In this document: piece after piece, positions 19,767 to 29,316 of the stretch
Layout of the letters: each line of letters starts with the position of its first letter
Numbering within the stretch: position 1 is the stretch's first letter
DNA from: Caedimonas sp.
Lineage (GTDB): Bacteria; Pseudomonadota; Alphaproteobacteria; Caedimonadales; Caedimonadaceae
DNA length: 64,000 bases
Direction: 5' to 3'
Assembly (NCBI GenBank): GCA_016794245.1
Contig: JAEUKR010000039.1
Location: 62,001-126,000 of the forward strand
The notes under the pieces: model-generated
Databases searched by the model: none
The model's input: only the letters and a program-made list of their open reading frames with translations
What the model was told of the DNA's origin: nothing
Position numbers and translations under genes: made by a program

Positions 19767-20861
19767 TTACCCTTCCTCAAAATACAAAAGCGCCGTAATG
19801 CCTAAAAGGGCGCTGATCCCGACGGGAGCCCAGGCGGCAAGCATAATCGGCAACGTTCCTGCACTGCCCAAAGCATATGTGATATCACGCAAGAAATATA
19901 GCAGGAAAGCGCTCATCGCGCCGATGCCAATAACAACGACGGTCCCTCGTTGGCGAATAAGGCGTAGTGAGCAACTTGCCGCCAACACAACCATGACGCC
20001 AAGCCATATCCATCTTGCCAGCAATGAATGCCAGTACATCATGTATTTATGTCCAGAAAGCCCGGAATTTTCAAGCATCTCCGAAAAGTGAGGCAAGTTC
20101 AGGAACGAGACGCTGCCAGGGGATATCCCCGTATTCTCAAGTGTAGAGGGGGAAAGCGTCGTGAGCAATTGAAGGACATGCACATGCCGGGGCATGGAAT
20201 CAGAGGTCTGTTGCCACGCATTATTCAGAATAAACAGGTTGCCCTTGAAATATCCTGACGCCGCTTCGATCCGCTTCAGGAATTGATCGTTTAAATTAAA
20301 TTCAAACAAGCTGATTTTTCGCGCCCTGTGTGTTTTTTGATTGATATGAGCAATATGAAATACCCGTTGAACATCCCCCTTTTTTTCTCGAATCCAAAGT
20401 CCGGATTCAGACACAGCTAGACTTCCTGCGCTTTTTTGAAAGTATCGGTTATCCATATGTTCATACTGCGACATCATCTCGGCTGCGATCGAATTAAACA
20501 CAATCAGGTCGGCCGCGCCCAAGATCCATACGATGCTTACGAGGGGAGCCAGTATTTGCCAGATTGAAAGGCCTGAAGCCTTCATAACCGTCATTTCCTG
20601 ATAACGATTGAGCATCCATAATGTCAAAATGGAGGAAAATAACACCATGAAGGGAAGGACTTGCTGAAGTAAATGAGGTATCTTTAAAAATAACATTTGT
20701 AGAAGAATGGGAAATCCGATGTCGGATTTGGAAGACGCCTTGCGTACCAGCTCGGAGAAATCAAAAAGCATCACAATCGCCACAATCGCCAAACCAACGA
20801 TGCCCGTCCATTTCAGGAAGTTGCGAATCAGATACCATGAGAAAACAAAACGAGACATCAC
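19767..20861 (-). CDS. lptG: LPS export ABC transporter permease LptG
   Basis: An inner-membrane permease of the LptB2FG complex that extracts LPS and drives it to the outer membrane. The 364 residues have the family layout: N-terminal membrane helices (residues 15-120), a periplasmic beta-jellyroll domain (about 140-260) and C-terminal helices. The start overlaps the lptF stop by 4 bp. LptB is not in the window. Confidence 0.92.
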   Translation of the reverse strand: MMSRFVFSWYLIRNFLKWTGIVGLAIVAIVMLFDFSELVRKASSKSDIGFPILLQMLFLKIPHLLQQVLPFMVLFSSILTLWMLNRYQEMTVMKASGLSIWQILAPLVSIVWILGAADLIVFNSIAAEMMSQYEHMDNRYFQKSAGSLAVSESGLWIREKKGDVQRVFHIAHINQKTHRARKISLFEFNLNDQFLKRIEAASGYFKGNLFILNNAWQQTSDSMPRHVHVLQLLTTLSPSTLENTGISPGSVSFLNLPHFSEMLENSGLSGHKYMMYWHSLLARWIWLGVMVVLAASCSLRLIRQRGTVVVIGIGAMSAFLLYFLRDITYALGSAGTLPIMLAAWAPVGISALLGITALLYFEEG

Positions 20862-21973
20862 GTCACGCCTCTTTCTCTTTGATGGGCACGCCTTGATGAA
20901 TTTTCAAGGATCATCCAGACAGACGCTGCCATACAAACGGCGATCGCCCCATAGGCAAGGGCGATTGTAAAATCAAATCGTTCCGATAAATTGACAAGGC
21001 TAATGATAAGAATTTCCAGAAGACCGCATGCTCCAATCGCTGACGCTATTTTTTTTCCTTGTCCTCGCCGGTTATAATCGCCCCTCAAAAAGAAAGCCAG
21101 AGCAATCCCCGCAAAACAAAAAACCGTTAAGGGTATCATCAGACGCTGATGCGCCTCGGCATAAAGTTTCTTGATCATTTTCGGCGTTTCTTGGCTCAGA
21201 TCCGGGTTCAGAAGGTCTCCGAGGAAGCGTTCATAAGGTTTTCGCTCACGCCTGGTTTTTTGATCGGGCGGTATGGAAAGATCGAGCGTGTAAGCGTCAA
21301 ACATCAATATGCTGGGTTTTCCTGTTTTAGCGTCAACTTGTTGACGATTGCCATTAAACATGATGATACTCATGCCATCAGGATTTTCAACAATTAACCC
21401 TTGCTCGGCAATTAAAGTGAACGGCGTCTTGTGATTACGGGCATCATGTAACAAAATGCCCTTGAGTTCTCCTGTTTGTCGCCGTTCCCTGACATAGATG
21501 GTTATTCGTTTCAGGGATGTGAACTCGCCTGGTTGAACCAGATAAGAAGTCAAATTGTTGCGAATATGATGCTCCATATCCTTAAAGCGTTGAAAGGAAA
21601 GAGGAAGGAAATATAAGTTAATGACATACAAGAGCGCCACAACGGTAGCGGCAAGAGAAAAGGCGGGAGCCGACAGCGCCAGGTTGCTCATGCCTGACAT
21701 GCGCATGACGATAAGCTCGCTGTCTCCTGAAAGCCGGTTATAGGTAAAAAGAATTGCGATCAGCGTTGCCATGGGTAAGACGATGCTGACCAGATCAGGA
21801 ATCAAAAAAATAACCATCTTTAAAAAAACAGTCATCGAAAATCCACGACAAATAACAATATCAACAAATCGAAGAGATTGAGTTAACCACAGGGCCGCCG
21901 TGAATATAACGGTGATGAAAAAAGTTGCCAACGCAAGTTGACGGAAGATATAGTGGTTTAAGATCTTAATCAT
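20858..21973 (-). CDS. lptF: LPS export ABC transporter permease LptF
   Basis: The partner permease of LptG in LptB2FG. The 371-residue protein has N-terminal helices beginning MIKILNHYIFRQLALATFF, the characteristic periplasmic domain, and C-terminal helices near residues 275-355. It is the first gene of lptF-lptG-lptD and is divergent from surA, with a 156-bp shared upstream region that probably holds both promoters. Confidence 0.93.
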   Translation of the reverse strand: MIKILNHYIFRQLALATFFITVIFTAALWLTQSLRFVDIVICRGFSMTVFLKMVIFLIPDLVSIVLPMATLIAILFTYNRLSGDSELIVMRMSGMSNLALSAPAFSLAATVVALLYVINLYFLPLSFQRFKDMEHHIRNNLTSYLVQPGEFTSLKRITIYVRERRQTGELKGILLHDARNHKTPFTLIAEQGLIVENPDGMSIIMFNGNRQQVDAKTGKPSILMFDAYTLDLSIPPDQKTRRERKPYERFLGDLLNPDLSQETPKMIKKLYAEAHQRLMIPLTVFCFAGIALAFFLRGDYNRRGQGKKIASAIGACGLLEILIISLVNLSERFDFTIALAYGAIAVCMAASVWMILENSSRRAHQRERGVT

Positions 21974-22129
21974 TCAGTTGTACAATAAAAAATCCTTGCC
22001 ATGCCCCTTGAATTGCGTGTATGGCATGGTGAGAGAGAATACCATTGTCGCTTTGTAGAATAATTGTCACGCAAAGCTCAAGAAAAAATTTCACGATCGT
22101 CATTCTGAAAGGAGAGTCCCGGTCAAAAT

Positions 22130-23425
22130 ATGCTGAAACGAGTTTTCCTTTTTCGTCTCTTTCTGATCATTTTTTACGCGTATGGCGGGGGTGGAACTGT
22201 CGCTGCTTATGAGGTGGGAAAAATCGCCGCCGTTGTCAATGATCGCATTATTTCAGGCGCTGATCTAGAGTATCGTTTGAAGCTGGCGCTTCTTTCTTCT
22301 GGCCTTGCGGATGTGCCAGAGGGGCGTAAAAATCTTCAGGATCAAATCCTTAAAACGATGATTGATGAGGCTTTACAACTTTCCGCCGCGGAAAAATATG
22401 ATATCAAGGCGACGGATGCCGAAGTTTTCCAGGCATTTAGAGAATTTGAAAATCGAAACGACATGAAACCGGACCAGCTTAAAGAGGCGCTGAAAACAAA
22501 CGGCATCCCCCTTGAAATCCTTTATGCTCAAATTCGAGCCAATTTATCCTGGCGCGCCTACATCCACGCACGCTTTCATGGATCGGTGCAGGTTGGAGAG
22601 CAGGACATTGATCGTTCCATGAAACAGTTTGAGGTTAAAAAGGATAAGCCTCAAGTCTTGGTATCGGAAATTTTTTTAAGCCTTGATTCGGCGGAAAGTG
22701 AACACACGATCGAGGAAAAGGCGCGTGAATTTGTTCAGGAACTCAGAAGGGGCGCTCCGTTTTCCGCTCTTGCCCAACAGTTTTCCCAGAACGCGAGCGC
22801 AGCTCGGGGAGGCAATATCGGGTGGGTCGCGGAGGATGAATTGGATCGTCCCTTAGCCCAGGCCCTGCAAAGCCTTCAGCCTGGTCAGGTTTCTGATCCT
22901 GTTGAAACGCAGAGTGGATATTATATTCTCTTGTTAAGAGAGCGCAGGGAACCAGGAGAAAGCATTGAAAAAGATACTTTATTGTCTTTTGTGCAAGTTT
23001 TGTTTCCGGTCTCTCAACCTTTTTCGGACGAAAAACTGTATCCGGTCTTCACGAAGGCGAAAAGCATCGCCGCAAATTCAAAAAGTTGCGGCCTTTTACA
23101 TACGTTGATCAAGGGAGACAAAAACATCCAGATCCATGAGGTGCAAAAGGCGCGTGCCAGTCATATGGTGCCGCAATTGAAAGAGTTGCTCTTGAAGTCG
23201 GACGTTGGCGCAGCGAGTGATCCCATCCTGACCGAAATGGGTTTTATGCTCTTTATGGTTTGCGCGAAAGAAGAGATCAACCCTGACAATCCAACACGAG
23301 ATGAAGTGCGCGCCATGCTCTTTGAACAAAAACTTGAGCAACTCGCACAACGGGAAATTCGAGATATTCGGAGAGCGGCACACATCGACATTCGAACAAC
23401 AGAGGGCGCTGCTGCGTGGAGGTAA
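22130..23425 (+). CDS. surA: Periplasmic chaperone/peptidyl-prolyl isomerase SurA-like
   Basis: The protein probably helps deliver outer-membrane barrel proteins, including LptD, through the periplasm. Of 431 residues, the first 25 form a signal peptide ending near VAAYEVGK. A SurA N-terminal domain ([20 protein letters not shown]) is followed by a parvulin (PpiC) domain near residues 175-275 with the family block [20 protein letters not shown]. The C-terminal part resembles a second, weak rotamase repeat. It is divergent from lptF, and the 3' end overlaps rsmA by 10 bp. pdxA, which lies between surA and rsmA in many proteobacteria, is absent here. Confidence 0.9.
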   Translation: MLKRVFLFRLFLIIFYAYGGGGTVAAYEVGKIAAVVNDRIISGADLEYRLKLALLSSGLADVPEGRKNLQDQILKTMIDEALQLSAAEKYDIKATDAEVFQAFREFENRNDMKPDQLKEALKTNGIPLEILYAQIRANLSWRAYIHARFHGSVQVGEQDIDRSMKQFEVKKDKPQVLVSEIFLSLDSAESEHTIEEKAREFVQELRRGAPFSALAQQFSQNASAARGGNIGWVAEDELDRPLAQALQSLQPGQVSDPVETQSGYYILLLRERREPGESIEKDTLLSFVQVLFPVSQPFSDEKLYPVFTKAKSIAANSKSCGLLHTLIKGDKNIQIHEVQKARASHMVPQLKELLLKSDVGAASDPILTEMGFMLFMVCAKEEINPDNPTRDEVRAMLFEQKLEQLAQREIRDIRRAAHIDIRTTEGAAAWR

Positions 23426-24264
23426 AAGACCTTCCGCCTTTACGCGATGTTATAACGTCCTGTGGTCTGGCCGCCAAAAAAAGCCTGGGTCAGCATTTTT
23501 TGCTTGATCTCAATTTGACGCTCAAAATTGCGCGGGCGGCGGGTGATCTTTCCTCTGCAACCGTCCTTGAGGTGGGGCCCGGCCTTGGGGGTCTTACACG
23601 GGCGTTGCTGATGGCGGGCGCCAGACAGGTTATTGCCGTCGAGCGCGATCAACGTTGTCTAGAGGCGCTTCAACCGCTTGTCAAAGCGTCTGGCGGAAGA
23701 CTTGTTCTTAAATATGGCGATGCCTTGGAAACCCCTCTTGACGCATTGGGAAAGGATGCCTTTAAAATTGTGGCGAATCTTCCCTACAACATCGCGACAC
23801 CTTTATTGACAGGCTGGCTTAGACAGACCGGGCGCGTCTCTTCCATGACGTTAATGTTTCAAAAAGAAGTCGCTGAACGGATTGTCGCTTCTCCTCATTC
23901 AAAAGCGTATGGTCGCCTTTCGGTTATTTGTCAAGCGCGCGCGAAATGTCGAAAATTGTTTGATGTTTCTCCTTCCGCCTTTACGCCGCCTCCCAAAGTA
24001 CTCTCAAGCGTTGTGGAACTTATCCCCTGTCTTTCTGATCCTTCTTTAGAGGACTCATGGACGTTTGAAGCCCTGGAAGCCGTCACGCAAGCTGCTTTTG
24101 GGCAGCGGCGAAAGATGCTGCGTTCCGCTCTTAAATCTCTTTTTCCTTCCCCTGAACGGGTATTGCAACAGGTGGGGATTGATCCCCAAAGGCGGGCTGA
24201 GGATTTGACCGTCGCTGATTTTATTCATTTAAGCTCTCTTGTGAATATCGGGGACAGAAGATAA
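23416..24264 (+). CDS. rsmA: 16S rRNA dimethyladenosine transferase RsmA (KsgA)
   Basis: Dimethylates the two adjacent adenosines in the 3'-terminal helix of 16S rRNA during 30S maturation. The 282-residue protein starts at a GTG that overlaps the end of surA. Motifs are [11 protein letters not shown], the SAM-binding [16 protein letters not shown] and the catalytic [14 protein letters not shown]. The length is normal. The overlap suggests translational coupling with surA. Confidence 0.96.
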   Translation: MEVKDLPPLRDVITSCGLAAKKSLGQHFLLDLNLTLKIARAAGDLSSATVLEVGPGLGGLTRALLMAGARQVIAVERDQRCLEALQPLVKASGGRLVLKYGDALETPLDALGKDAFKIVANLPYNIATPLLTGWLRQTGRVSSMTLMFQKEVAERIVASPHSKAYGRLSVICQARAKCRKLFDVSPSAFTPPPKVLSSVVELIPCLSDPSLEDSWTFEALEAVTQAAFGQRRKMLRSALKSLFPSPERVLQQVGIDPQRRAEDLTVADFIHLSSLVNIGDRR

Positions 24265-24266
24265 GG

Positions 24267-24330
24267 TGTATCCTTCGCTTTTCGAGATGCGGGAGACCCT
24301 TCATCTTTCAAACTGGGGGGATATCTTCCG
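24267..24330 (+). repeat. Degenerate family A repeat downstream of rsmA
   Basis: GTGTATCCTTCGCTTTTCGAGAT and, inside the same stretch, a second CTTCATCTTTCAAACTGGGGGG left-end-like block. It may be two overlapping partial copies. The remainder of the gap up to rpsF holds the promoter-like and leader structures listed separately. Confidence 0.5.
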
Positions 24331-24409
24331 TGACATATATGTATAAAGGATTAAAGGATTGAATTTTACGTGCGTCACACTCCTTCATGTCACTTTATGT
24401 CAAACCCGG

Positions 24410-24438
24410 TTGCATTTCATTCCTCAAGACAGTATATA
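24410..24438 (+). promoter_or_regulatory. Possible rpsF operon promoter
   Basis: TTGCAT (24410-24415) and TATATA (24433-24438) are separated by 17 bp, about 90 bp upstream of rpsF. The -35 match is weak, so this is tentative. Confidence 0.35.
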
Positions 24439-24457
24439 GAAGAGGTTCGATCTCCTT

Positions 24458-24498
24458 GCCGGACAAGACCGGCTTTGTTGAGGGACAATAGACTCAAC
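24458..24498 (+). promoter_or_regulatory. Two leader hairpins upstream of rpsF, possible S6:S18 autoregulatory site
   Basis: Two adjacent inverted repeats occur in the leader: GCCGG-6 nt-CCGGC (24458-24473) and GTTGAG-10 nt-CTCAAC (24477-24498). They end about 30 nt before the rpsF start codon. Leaders of rpsF-rpsR operons often carry an S6:S18-binding structure. I infer that role from position and have not verified the conserved loop. Confidence 0.4.
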
Positions 24499-24527
24499 CC
24501 CATTAGCCAGAAGGAGTTCTTATTCTT

Positions 24528-24968
24528 ATGGGATTTTATGAGAACATTTTTATTGCGCGACAGGATTTGTCGCCTGCTCAGGTCGAGGCTTTGGCCGCGA
24601 AATTTGCCGATATCATACGTGACAATGGAGGATCCGTTGAGAAGACGGAATATATCGGTCTGCGGACATTGGCTTATTTGATCAGAAAGAATCGCAAGGG
24701 TCACTACGTGTTGACGAATATTACAGCGGAACCCGTTGCGATCAAAGAATTTGAGCGCGTCATGCGCATCAATGAAGATGTCCTGCGTTTCCTGACGATT
24801 AAAGTTGAAAAGCATGAAAAGGGTCCTTCATCGCTTTTGAGGGCTTCACGTTATCAACGTGATGACTATGATGATGGCGCCTCTGACGAATACGTGGACA
24901 ACGAAGGTGAAAAAGCTCAAAGCTCTGGTCGCAGGAATGATGACAAAGACGAGAAAGGAAACGACTGA
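24528..24968 (+). CDS. rpsF: 30S ribosomal protein S6 (bS6)
   Basis: The 146-residue protein binds S18 in the 30S platform. The start [20 protein letters not shown] is typical, with GAAGGAG upstream. The core includes [21 protein letters not shown]. The C-terminus is extended with acidic and charged residues (DDKDEKGND), as in many alphaproteobacterial S6 proteins. It is the first gene of rpsF-rpsR-DUF2232-rplI, and its stop overlaps the rpsR start. Confidence 0.97.
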   Translation: MGFYENIFIARQDLSPAQVEALAAKFADIIRDNGGSVEKTEYIGLRTLAYLIRKNRKGHYVLTNITAEPVAIKEFERVMRINEDVLRFLTIKVEKHEKGPSSLLRASRYQRDDYDDGASDEYVDNEGEKAQSSGRRNDDKDEKGND

Positions 24969-25234
24969 TGTCTGAAAGAGAAACTTCTCACCGCGGCAGA
25001 CCCGCACAACCCCGCCGTCATTTCTTCCGTCGCCGGAAGTCATGTCCTTTTAGCGAACCGGGGGCATACAAGATTGATTATAAGGATGTTCGCACGCTTC
25101 AGAGATACATTTCTGAACGTGGACGGATCATGCCCAGACGCATCACGTCTGTTTCCGCCAAACATCAACGCACGCTCGCCTTAGCGATCAAGCGCGCTCG
25201 TTTCCTGGCTTTGTTGCCTTATGTTGTGAGATAA
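24968..25234 (+). CDS. rpsR: 30S ribosomal protein S18 (bS18)
   Basis: The 88-residue protein pairs with S6 on the 30S platform. The core [20 protein letters not shown] and [20 protein letters not shown] is diagnostic. The start overlaps the rpsF stop codon (TGATG), indicating translational coupling. The N-terminal extension is basic. Confidence 0.97.
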   Translation: MSERETSHRGRPAQPRRHFFRRRKSCPFSEPGAYKIDYKDVRTLQRYISERGRIMPRRITSVSAKHQRTLALAIKRARFLALLPYVVR

Positions 25235-25238
25235 GATT

Positions 25239-26159
25239 TTGTTTGAACTTCCAAAATCTCAACAGGATCTTGGATATATCTTGGGAGGAGCTGCACTCAG
25301 CATCCTCCTTTTTTTATTGGGGCCAGCTTTTTCGCCCTTCCTTGCGGCATTGTCGAGTTTTGTTCAGTTGCCCCTCTTGTGCCTTGGGTTGGGACGTGGC
25401 GTTTCAGCCCAGTTTTATGCGTCTCTTCTGACTCTTGTCTCGATTGCTTTTTTAGCAGGACTTCAAAACAGTTTGGCGCTGCTTTTTGTAAATTTGGCAC
25501 CTGCGATGTTGCTTGCTTATTTGGCGCTTCTCTGTCGGCGAGATCCTGAAGGCACGCTTTTCTGGTATCCTCCCGGTCGATTGATTGCGGCTTTGACAGC
25601 GTATGGCCTGGGGGTCTTGGGGCTTTTTTCGGTGTTTCTTTCAAGGGGGGACTATGGAGCTGTTTTTCATACTGAACTCATTCAGACGGCGCCGGATCAT
25701 CTGCGTGCCCAGTATACTCAATGGGTCGATCAGCTCATAAAGTTCCTGCCTTGTATTATAACTGTTGGCGCGATGTTGACGACCCTGTTCAATGCTATGG
25801 CGGCACAAGCGATTCTGGTTAAATATCAAAAGAATCGGCGACCCACTCCCGCGGTTTCCGCCATTGAGCTGCCGTGGTGGCTTTGGGTGGCTCTGGCGGT
25901 TTGCGGTGTTGCGGCGCTTGTTTTCAGAGACGCGCAAAGACAGTTTTTTATGAATGCCGTTCCTGTTTTATTATTTGCTTTCCTGTTTGAAGGATTGGGT
26001 ATTGTTCATGCGTTGCTGGCGCGGTATAGTCCGGGGAAAATGTTCGTTTGGATTTTTTACATGACTATGATACTTTTTGGCTGGCCGATTTTAATTGTGA
26101 TTGTGCTTGGGCTGTTTGATCCCTGGATTAAGTTGCGCGAGCGCCTCACGCCATCATGA
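25239..26159 (+). CDS. DUF2232 (YybS-like) membrane protein
   Basis: A 306-residue inner-membrane protein with about eight hydrophobic helices and no recognised catalytic motif. It belongs by context and topology to the DUF2232 family, found between rpsR and rplI in alphaproteobacteria. The function is not established. I use the TTG start 4 bp after the rpsR stop; the sequence then begins MFELPKSQQDLGYILGGAAL. It ends 10 bp before rplI. Confidence 0.75.
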   Translation: MFELPKSQQDLGYILGGAALSILLFLLGPAFSPFLAALSSFVQLPLLCLGLGRGVSAQFYASLLTLVSIAFLAGLQNSLALLFVNLAPAMLLAYLALLCRRDPEGTLFWYPPGRLIAALTAYGLGVLGLFSVFLSRGDYGAVFHTELIQTAPDHLRAQYTQWVDQLIKFLPCIITVGAMLTTLFNAMAAQAILVKYQKNRRPTPAVSAIELPWWLWVALAVCGVAALVFRDAQRQFFMNAVPVLLFAFLFEGLGIVHALLARYSPGKMFVWIFYMTMILFGWPILIVIVLGLFDPWIKLRERLTPS

Positions 26160-26169
26160 GAGGATAAAC

Positions 26170-26691
26170 ATGGAAGTCATTTTATTGCAACGCGTCGAAA
26201 AACTGGGGCAAATGGGCGATGTTGTGAAAGTAAAGCCTGGATATGGCCGAAACTTTTTGTTGCCCAGAGGTAAAGCAGTGCGCGCGACGCAAGAAAAAAT
26301 CGAGGAATTTAAGACAAAGCGTGCCCAGATCGAAGCGCAAAACTTAAAGCTGAAAGAGGAAGCGGAAGCCATTGCGGAAAAAATGCAGGGGGTGGAGCTT
26401 GTGATCTTGCGTTCAGCCGGCGAAAGTGGCCATTTGTATGGGTCAATCCGCCCTCAGGATATTATGGAGGGGATTATTGCCAAGGGATTCACCGTTGACC
26501 GCTCGCAAGTGATCCTGGATCATCCCCTTAAAATGCTTGGTCTTCATAAGGTTCGCGTGGCCTTGCATCCGGAAGTTTCGGTTTATGTGCACGTCAACGT
26601 CGCCTTGACGGAGGAAGAGGCTCAGGCGCAGTCAAGCGTTCGCACAAGGACGACACGTGACAATAACGATATTGACATCACAGGATCGTGA
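26170..26691 (+). CDS. rplI: 50S ribosomal protein L9 (bL9)
   Basis: The 173-residue protein binds 23S rRNA near the L1 stalk. The start is set at the ATG giving MEVILLQRVEKLGQMGDVVK, although the frame is open 23 codons upstream inside the preceding gene. The signature VKVKPGYGRNFLLPRGKAV is present, followed by the long central helix and the C-terminal domain. It is the last gene of the operon; a B repeat follows 23 bp downstream. Confidence 0.96.
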   Translation: MEVILLQRVEKLGQMGDVVKVKPGYGRNFLLPRGKAVRATQEKIEEFKTKRAQIEAQNLKLKEEAEAIAEKMQGVELVILRSAGESGHLYGSIRPQDIMEGIIAKGFTVDRSQVILDHPLKMLGLHKVRVALHPEVSVYVHVNVALTEEEAQAQSSVRTRTTRDNNDIDITGS

Positions 26692-26714
26692 GGGTTCTCA
26701 CCTTACACCCAATA

Positions 26715-26855
26715 GACCTTTTGCAGAACCTGATATGGCGGGTGCTTTTAGCGTTAAAATCTCGCTTGAAATCCTCACGTACCTCATATACGCTGCGGTT
26801 TCTCGCTCGCTTTTGCCTAAAAATCCCCACGCTATATCCGGTTCTGTAAGAGATC
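26715..26855. repeat. Family B MITE-like element, full length (141 bp)
   Basis: The termini GACCTTTTGCAGAACC and GGTTCTGTAAGAGATC are imperfect inverted repeats, with TA on both sides. The interior matches the copies at 10904 and 40449 (CTCGCTTGAAATCCTCACGT, then CTTTTGCCTAAAAATCCCCA). Confidence 0.9.
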
Positions 26856-26910
26856 TAATCTATGTACAGGTTCTAAAAGCGAACAAGAAAAGCCATAACG
26901 TGCGGGAGAG

Positions 26911-26973
26911 AGGTACCTGAGCAGGACGCCCCGACGTTCAAAGCGATCCCTGATTTTGAAAGGCGAAGGGTAT
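26911..26973 (-). repeat. Family A repeat end abutting a lysR start
   Basis: A reversed A left half (TGAGCAGGACGCC...GATTTTGAAAGGCGAAGGGTA). Its last bases lead straight into the ATG of the LysR gene at 26972, and the AAAGG inside the repeat is the only visible Shine-Dalgarno-like sequence. Confidence 0.75.
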
Positions 26974-27961
26974 GGCAATAGAAAAAAAAGAGAAAATAAT
27001 AGAAGAACGAAAAGAAGATTTCGTAGAAGACTTAAATAAGTCTGCTCGTTTTCGGTATTTTGACTGGGAAAAAGTTAAGATTTTTTATTATGTTGCCAAG
27101 TCGGGAAGCTTTACAAAAGCATCCTTGATCCTGAGGTTGTCACAGCCTTCTTTAAGTCGTCAGATTGCCCAGCTTGAAAGTCATTTGGGCTGTCCTCTGT
27201 TTATTCGCCGAAAAATGGGGGTGGAACTCACCCGAAAAGGTGACGAACTCTTGGAAATTGTCTCAAACATTTTCGTAGAGCTTACAGGTTTCGCGCGTTA
27301 TATGCACGCTGCCACCGCCAAGGACAAAAAAGAGAGACGGAAAATCCGGATTTCTTCGACTGAGGCAATCAACGCCTATATTCTAAGGAAGCCGCTTCTT
27401 GAGTATGCGAAACATCGTCCTGACCTTGCGTTTGAGTTGATTAGCAATGACCATTTGATTGATATCGTTTTGAACGATGTAGATATTGCCATTCGTCCTT
27501 ATGATCCAAAGGCGCGACGTGTCCAGCAGGAGCCTTTGTTTACCTTGAAGAAAAAATTGTACGCCAGTATCAACTATCTGGAAAAATATGGGGAACCGCA
27601 AACAGTCGAGGACCTGCAACATCATCGTCTTCTTGCTTATGCTCATCCTGAAGAATATCCATATACGGATGTAGAGTGGATTTTGAAGCTGGGTATCTCT
27701 GGAGACAAAATGCACCTCCCTTTTTTCACAGCGAACTCAATCGAATCTTTGATTGAAGCGGCTAAAAGTGATCTGGGAATTGTCGCTGCTTATGAAGAAA
27801 TGATAGTTGTCAAAGATTCTTGTCTGAGAAATGTACTTCCCTCTGTCACAGCTCAGAAAATAGGAGAGCATATTATTTATCCTGATTATTTTAAAGAAGA
27901 TAAAGAAATCCTTGCATTCAAGAGATATTTGCAACAGATATTATCCAATGAAAAGAGTTAG
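26972..27961 (+). CDS. LysR-family regulator, paralogue 1 of the duplicated unit
   Basis: A 329-residue regulator with a charged N-terminal extension of about 30 residues (many Glu/Lys). It is followed by the winged helix (WEKVKIFYYVAKSGSFTKAS, then SQPSLSRQIAQLESHLGCPL) and an effector-binding domain. It is strikingly similar to the LysR gene at 29534-30523 throughout, including the non-conserved N-terminus, so the two are recent paralogues. It converges with the iron-enzyme gene at 28194. The likely role is control of the enzyme/transporter unit; the inducer is unknown. The start is set by a family A repeat end. Confidence 0.92.
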   Translation: MAIEKKEKIIEERKEDFVEDLNKSARFRYFDWEKVKIFYYVAKSGSFTKASLILRLSQPSLSRQIAQLESHLGCPLFIRRKMGVELTRKGDELLEIVSNIFVELTGFARYMHAATAKDKKERRKIRISSTEAINAYILRKPLLEYAKHRPDLAFELISNDHLIDIVLNDVDIAIRPYDPKARRVQQEPLFTLKKKLYASINYLEKYGEPQTVEDLQHHRLLAYAHPEEYPYTDVEWILKLGISGDKMHLPFFTANSIESLIEAAKSDLGIVAAYEEMIVVKDSCLRNVLPSVTAQKIGEHIIYPDYFKEDKEILAFKRYLQQILSNEKS

Positions 27962-28193
27962 ACTAAGAAACCAGTTTTATTTTAAGAAGAGTGCTAACGG
28001 AAAACCCACCTAGGGGTAGGGGGCTTGAAAATAGAGAAATTAATTGATTACTGTAGGACTTAGAAATATAAAGCTTTAACCATAACTCCAAGTTCTTGTG
28101 GCCTGAAATTTCACATTTTTAGCGTTCATGATACTCTCCTTTTGCTTTCACTTAATCTCTACCTTCCTATAGTATAAGAAGACGATTATATTC
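27962..28193. repeat. Duplicated spacer downstream of LysR paralogue 1
   Basis: The stretch matches 30524-30748: both contain CCAAGTTCTTGT and CTCTCCTTTTGCTTTCACT in the same order, between the LysR stop and the iron-enzyme 3' end (or its relic). This shows that the duplication covered non-coding DNA. A short GC-rich inverted repeat near 28005-28020 could act as a terminator. Confidence 0.7.
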
Positions 28194-29285
28194 CTAATGT
28201 ATTTCAAAGGTTTGTGCAAGTCGTTTTTCCATTTGATCCAGGAAATGAAGCGTCAATTCAAACAGACAGATGGTTAACGCCGCGTGAGAATGTCTCTGGG
28301 GCGCAAGATGAGAGGAAAGCAGCAAAGGCATATCGCAATGACGATGCTCCTGGTTGATTTTGTAATGAAGATCATATCCCCTTGCAGCATGAGGTTTGGA
28401 AGACAGCTTGATCGTGCGGGAGATGGGATCCTGTCCCTCATAATAGGCGGCTTCAAACAGATTGATCATACCTGAAAAAGCGAGAGGAGAAATAACAGCA
28501 GTACGCGCATGAGACGCCAGCATCCACTTGGTGGCGGCGCCGGTGGCGAACGCGTCTTTATCCAGCCCCAGATCATCAAAGACCTGCTCCATAAACTTGT
28601 AATGACCAGCTTCGTCACAGATGAAATGATTGATCAGATCCTTGGCCGTGGAAAAGAAAGTCAACGCCGGCTCCATCGCCTTGCAAGATTCCGTTGTCAC
28701 ATACCAGGATTGTCTGGAGATCCACCCGATCGCCTCAAAAAACTTCTTTTCATCTTTTTTAAGAAGGCGCTCTAATGACTGTCCAAAGCCGTCCTGACCG
28801 GACCAGGTGACGCTTTCCCAATCCAGGCGATAGCAGATCAAATAGGATACCAGGCTCATGGGATCATAAAGATCGGTGCCTTCAATGCGCGCCTTGTCTA
28901 AAATCCGTTCTCTATCCCACGTCCAGGCGGAAGGAAGATCTTCTTGCAACTCTTTAGCGATCTCGCACCCGAAGGTCGAAACAAGCGCGGCTGGCGTTGA
29001 GCAATCTATGGTCAGCTCTGTACAGGGTTGAAGATCTTTTCCCTTGAAGCTCGCCAAGCTTCTAGGTTGAATATAAAAAACAGGATAATCTTTCAATTCC
29101 TGTATGAATCTCTGGACATTCAGGTTCTGAGAATTCGATTGAAGGTTTCGAATCCCGTCTTCGACCCACTCTTTATCTTCTTCGGTGACATCAACCTCCA
29201 TAGACATCCAAGGAAGAGAGAGCATAAAACTTTGATGGTTTGTATCCCAATTAATTGACAGCTTTTCATAAGGCGCGTAAAACAT
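28194..29285 (-). CDS. Putative haem-oxygenase-like iron enzyme (HDO-type)
   Basis: A 363-residue soluble, mostly helical protein without signal peptide. I assign it tentatively to the haem-oxygenase-like diiron oxidase/oxygenase superfamily. The reason is a possible metal-ligand set in the right order and spacing: Glu225-x2-His228 (CDEAGHYKF), Glu278 (NLFEAAYYEG), then His314-x3-Asp318 (NQEHRHCDMP). The usual last His three residues after the Asp is not present. The N-terminal 120 residues are unassigned. The gene faces a LysR regulator convergently, and its promoter region carries a TTAG-N11-TTAA dyad and a relic of a POT transporter gene. The substrate is unknown; a ferritin-like or other helical fold is an alternative. 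Confidence 0.5.
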   Translation of the reverse strand: MFYAPYEKLSINWDTNHQSFMLSLPWMSMEVDVTEEDKEWVEDGIRNLQSNSQNLNVQRFIQELKDYPVFYIQPRSLASFKGKDLQPCTELTIDCSTPAALVSTFGCEIAKELQEDLPSAWTWDRERILDKARIEGTDLYDPMSLVSYLICYRLDWESVTWSGQDGFGQSLERLLKKDEKKFFEAIGWISRQSWYVTTESCKAMEPALTFFSTAKDLINHFICDEAGHYKFMEQVFDDLGLDKDAFATGAATKWMLASHARTAVISPLAFSGMINLFEAAYYEGQDPISRTIKLSSKPHAARGYDLHYKINQEHRHCDMPLLLSSHLAPQRHSHAALTICLFELTLHFLDQMEKRLAQTFEIH

Positions 29286-29316
29286 TTTTTCCTCTTTCGA
29301 TTATTTGTCAAAAAGA

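Noticed and set aside
26715-26973. Small ORFs in repeat DNA, such as 26657-26920 and 40455-40730, encoding similar short proteins
   Set aside because: They are translations of family A and B repeats, which are often stop-free; similarity between them reflects DNA repeats, not a gene family.
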